Source of the DNA: Rubrobacter sp.
GTDB taxonomy: Bacteria; Actinomycetota; Rubrobacteria; Rubrobacterales; Rubrobacteraceae
DNA length: 15,689 nt
NCBI GenBank assembly: GCA_019247245.1
Contig: JAFAPF010000546.1
Location: 1-15,689, forward strand
Reading direction: 5' to 3'
The notes below the pieces were generated by a model that did no database searches, had not been told where the DNA came from, and saw nothing but the letters and a program-made list of their open reading frames with translations. Positions 14,051-15,689 of this stretch are shown piece by piece. Position 1 is the stretch's first letter; each line of letters begins with the position of its first letter. Both the position numbers and the translations under genes were made by a program.

Positions 14051-15159
14051 GCGAGGATGCGGAGGCTCGCAGGCGCCGCCTGAGGAGGCGCAAAGCACGC
14101 CTCACGTTTCCCCTGCAGTTTTCCACATCTTCTCCTAAGGAGCAGCGACGCAAACCTGAGGAAAGGCGTCTTAAGGAACGCATGACCCTGGCTAAACCGT
14201 TGGTCCTGATGATGCTCCTCTTTGTTTTCCTCTATCTGCTTGCGAGTGTGGCATCCGGCGGAGGGGGGGACACACCCGTGACCGTTGTGGTGGAAGAGGG
14301 GGATACTCTCTCCGCCGTCGCCGACAAGCTGGAGGAGACGGGCGTGATAAGTAGCTCTACGCTCTTCAAACTCAAGGCCCGTATTGAGGGGGGAGACACG
14401 AATATAAAGCCCGGCGAATACCAGATAAAACCTGGCGAGGACGCCGATAAGATCCTCGAGCTCCTCTCTGCCGGCTCGACCTTCACGCTCAGCATACCAG
14501 AGGGCTTAACGCTAAAGCAAACTGCGCAGAAGGTTGAAGAGACGAGCGGCGTGCCCGCGACAGAGTTCGAAGATGCGGCTAAAAGGACCGACTACGGATA
14601 CCCTTTCCTCGACGATCCTGCTATCCAAACCACTGAGGGCTTCCTCTTTCCCAAAAAGTACGAGCTAGAAGTGGGCGCCGATGCCTCCCACATTACCGAT
14701 CGGCTTCTCAAGCAGTATTCCATAGAAACCCAGGATCTGGATTTCGCGGGAGCGCAGAGGCAATTCGGCCTCACCGAGTACGAATTCGTCACGGTGGCGT
14801 CCCTTATCGAGAAAGAAGCTGCGAATTCCGAGGAGCGTCCGCTAGTAGCGTCCGTAATCTACAACCGCCTCCGTACTGGCATGCCCCTGCAGGTGGATGC
14901 CACGATCCAGTACGCTCTGGGTGAACGTAAGGAGAAGATCACGCTCGACGACCTAAAGGTTGAGTCGCCTTACAACACTTACACGAACCCGGGCCTACCA
15001 CCTGGCCCTATTGCCAGCCCGAGCCGGGACTCCATAGAAGCCGCCCTGAATCCAGCGAAGACTAACTATCTCTACTATGTGCTCAAGGCAGACGGCAAGG
15101 AACACTTCTTCACCGAGGACTATGACGAGTTCCTAGAAGCTAAGAAGGACGAGCACTGA
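14047..15159 (+). CDS. mltG: endolytic murein transglycosylase MltG
   Basis: Membrane-bound lytic transglycosylase that cuts nascent glycan strands and sets their length. It has 370 residues from TTG 14047. A basic cytoplasmic N-terminus (EARRRRLRRRKAR) leads to one transmembrane helix at about 49-69, then an extracytoplasmic LysM-like module (about 78-145, VTVVVEEGDTLSAVADKL) and the catalytic YceG domain. TEGFLFPKKYEL (196-207), ASLIEKEA (251-258) with the expected catalytic Glu E255, and VDATIQYALG (283-292) are family hallmarks, as is NPGLPPGPIASPS (314-326). The TTG overlaps the ruvX stop (TTGA), so translation is coupled. The linkage ruvX-mltG-aroE is common in Gram-positive bacteria. 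Confidence 0.96.
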   Translation: MSEDAEARRRRLRRRKARLTFPLQFSTSSPKEQRRKPEERRLKERMTLAKPLVLMMLLFVFLYLLASVASGGGGDTPVTVVVEEGDTLSAVADKLEETGVISSSTLFKLKARIEGGDTNIKPGEYQIKPGEDADKILELLSAGSTFTLSIPEGLTLKQTAQKVEETSGVPATEFEDAAKRTDYGYPFLDDPAIQTTEGFLFPKKYELEVGADASHITDRLLKQYSIETQDLDFAGAQRQFGLTEYEFVTVASLIEKEAANSEERPLVASVIYNRLRTGMPLQVDATIQYALGERKEKITLDDLKVESPYNTYTNPGLPPGPIASPSRDSIEAALNPAKTNYLYYVLKADGKEHFFTEDYDEFLEAKKDEH

Positions 15160-15252
15160 AAGCCTCGGTGGGCTAAAGCTTTGCGATCCTAGTGACGATA
15201 ATGGTTTAGAGCTTCCGATGTTTCTAGTACGGAGATTAAAAGGGTATATAGG

Positions 15253-15689
15253 ATGCTGACTGGAAAGACTAAGTTATTGGGGATAATTGGACATCCCGTC
15301 GAGCATAGCTTGAGTCCATACATGCATAATGCTGCCTTCGCTGCCGATGGAGCGGACTATGTGTATATAGCGATGGATGTCGAGCCGAATCGTCTGCCCG
15401 CAGCTGTCGAGGGGCTTGCGGCTTTAGGGTTCATCGGCTTCAACGTTACCATGCCGCATAAAGAGGCACTGCCGCCGCTCATGGACGAACTAGACAATGC
15501 AGCCCGCCTCACGGGCGCTGTGAACACAGTCTTGATCGTAAAAGAGGGACTTTTTCGTGGCTTCAATACTGATGGAAGCGGCTTTGTCGAGGCCTGCGAG
15601 GAGGCTGAAGTCTCTCTTCGCGGGCGGCAAGTTTTGATCCTTGGAGCAGGGGGGGCAGCCGCCGCTATGGCAGCTGCATCCTTAGGTGA
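15253..15689 (+). CDS. aroE: shikimate dehydrogenase, 3'-truncated by window end
   Basis: NADP-dependent enzyme that reduces 3-dehydroshikimate to shikimate in aromatic amino acid synthesis. The first 145 codons of about 270-290 are present and remain open to the last base. The substrate-binding domain shows S19 and S21 in HSLSPYMHN, N64 and catalytic K70 in NVTMPHK, N91 in GAVNT and D107 in FNTDG. The start of the NADP domain is GAGGAA (131-136), where the window stops. ATG 15253 gives the canonical N-terminus (KLLGIIGHPVEHS), with AGGG at 15241-15244. A 93-bp gap separates it from mltG. Confidence 0.96.
   Translation, partial: MLTGKTKLLGIIGHPVEHSLSPYMHNAAFAADGADYVYIAMDVEPNRLPAAVEGLAALGFIGFNVTMPHKEALPPLMDELDNAARLTGAVNTVLIVKEGLFRGFNTDGSGFVEACEEAEVSLRGRQVLILGAGGAAAAMAAASLG

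Noticed and set aside
15220..15247. GTTTCT-N16-GGGTAT resembling a SigB promoter before aroE
   Set aside because: The -10 would end six bases before the aroE ATG, forcing a leaderless start, and the AGGG is better explained as the Shine-Dalgarno.

Overview
The window reads as a chromosomal segment from a deep-branching Gram-positive-type bacterium. My best guess is an actinobacterium of the Rubrobacter/Thermoleophilia kind. This rests on a SigB/SigF-family sigma factor, frequent GTG and TTG starts, bacterial AspRS with a GAD domain, and the gene order iscS-iscU-mnmA ... alaS-ruvX-mltG-aroE, which resembles Clostridia and deep Actinobacteria. No 16S or marker comparison could be run, so the taxonomy is inference.

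Layout. The left part (1-6.3 kb) is gene-poor. It holds a frameshifted small secreted Tyr/Pro/Gly-rich ORF, a PAP2-family membrane phosphatase (minus strand), the 3' remnant of an isochorismatase-family hydrolase, aspS (minus strand, TTG start), a roughly 720-bp stretch with three overlapping frameshifted open frames of unknown identity, and a membrane-anchored Pro/Ala-rich protein. From 6339 to the right end, genes are tightly packed on the plus strand: cysteine desulfurase, an IscU-like scaffold, MnmA, a DUF948 (YtxG-like) protein, a small YtxH-like protein, a truncated RsbW-like protein, a SigB/SigF-type sigma factor, AlaRS, RuvX, MltG and a 3'-truncated AroE.

How the genes work together. 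IscS, the IscU-like protein and MnmA look like one transcription unit for sulfur mobilisation and tRNA U34 2-thiolation. The DUF948-YtxH-RsbW-like-sigma set has its own consensus TATAAT box and short spacings or overlaps, which suggests a stress-regulon module. AlaRS and AspRS supply charged tRNA. AspRS carries residues of the non-discriminating type, implying that Asn-tRNA is made through GatCAB. RuvX and MltG (rRNA maturation/Holliday-junction family and peptidoglycan chain termination) are translationally coupled, with AroE (shikimate pathway) following.

Most interesting points: the IscU-like scaffold lacks the third cluster-ligand cysteine; a half-length RsbW-like protein without ATP-binding boxes overlaps the sigma gene by 4 bp; ruvX has no standard start codon where homology requires one; and several decayed or frameshifted genes sit between intact ones.
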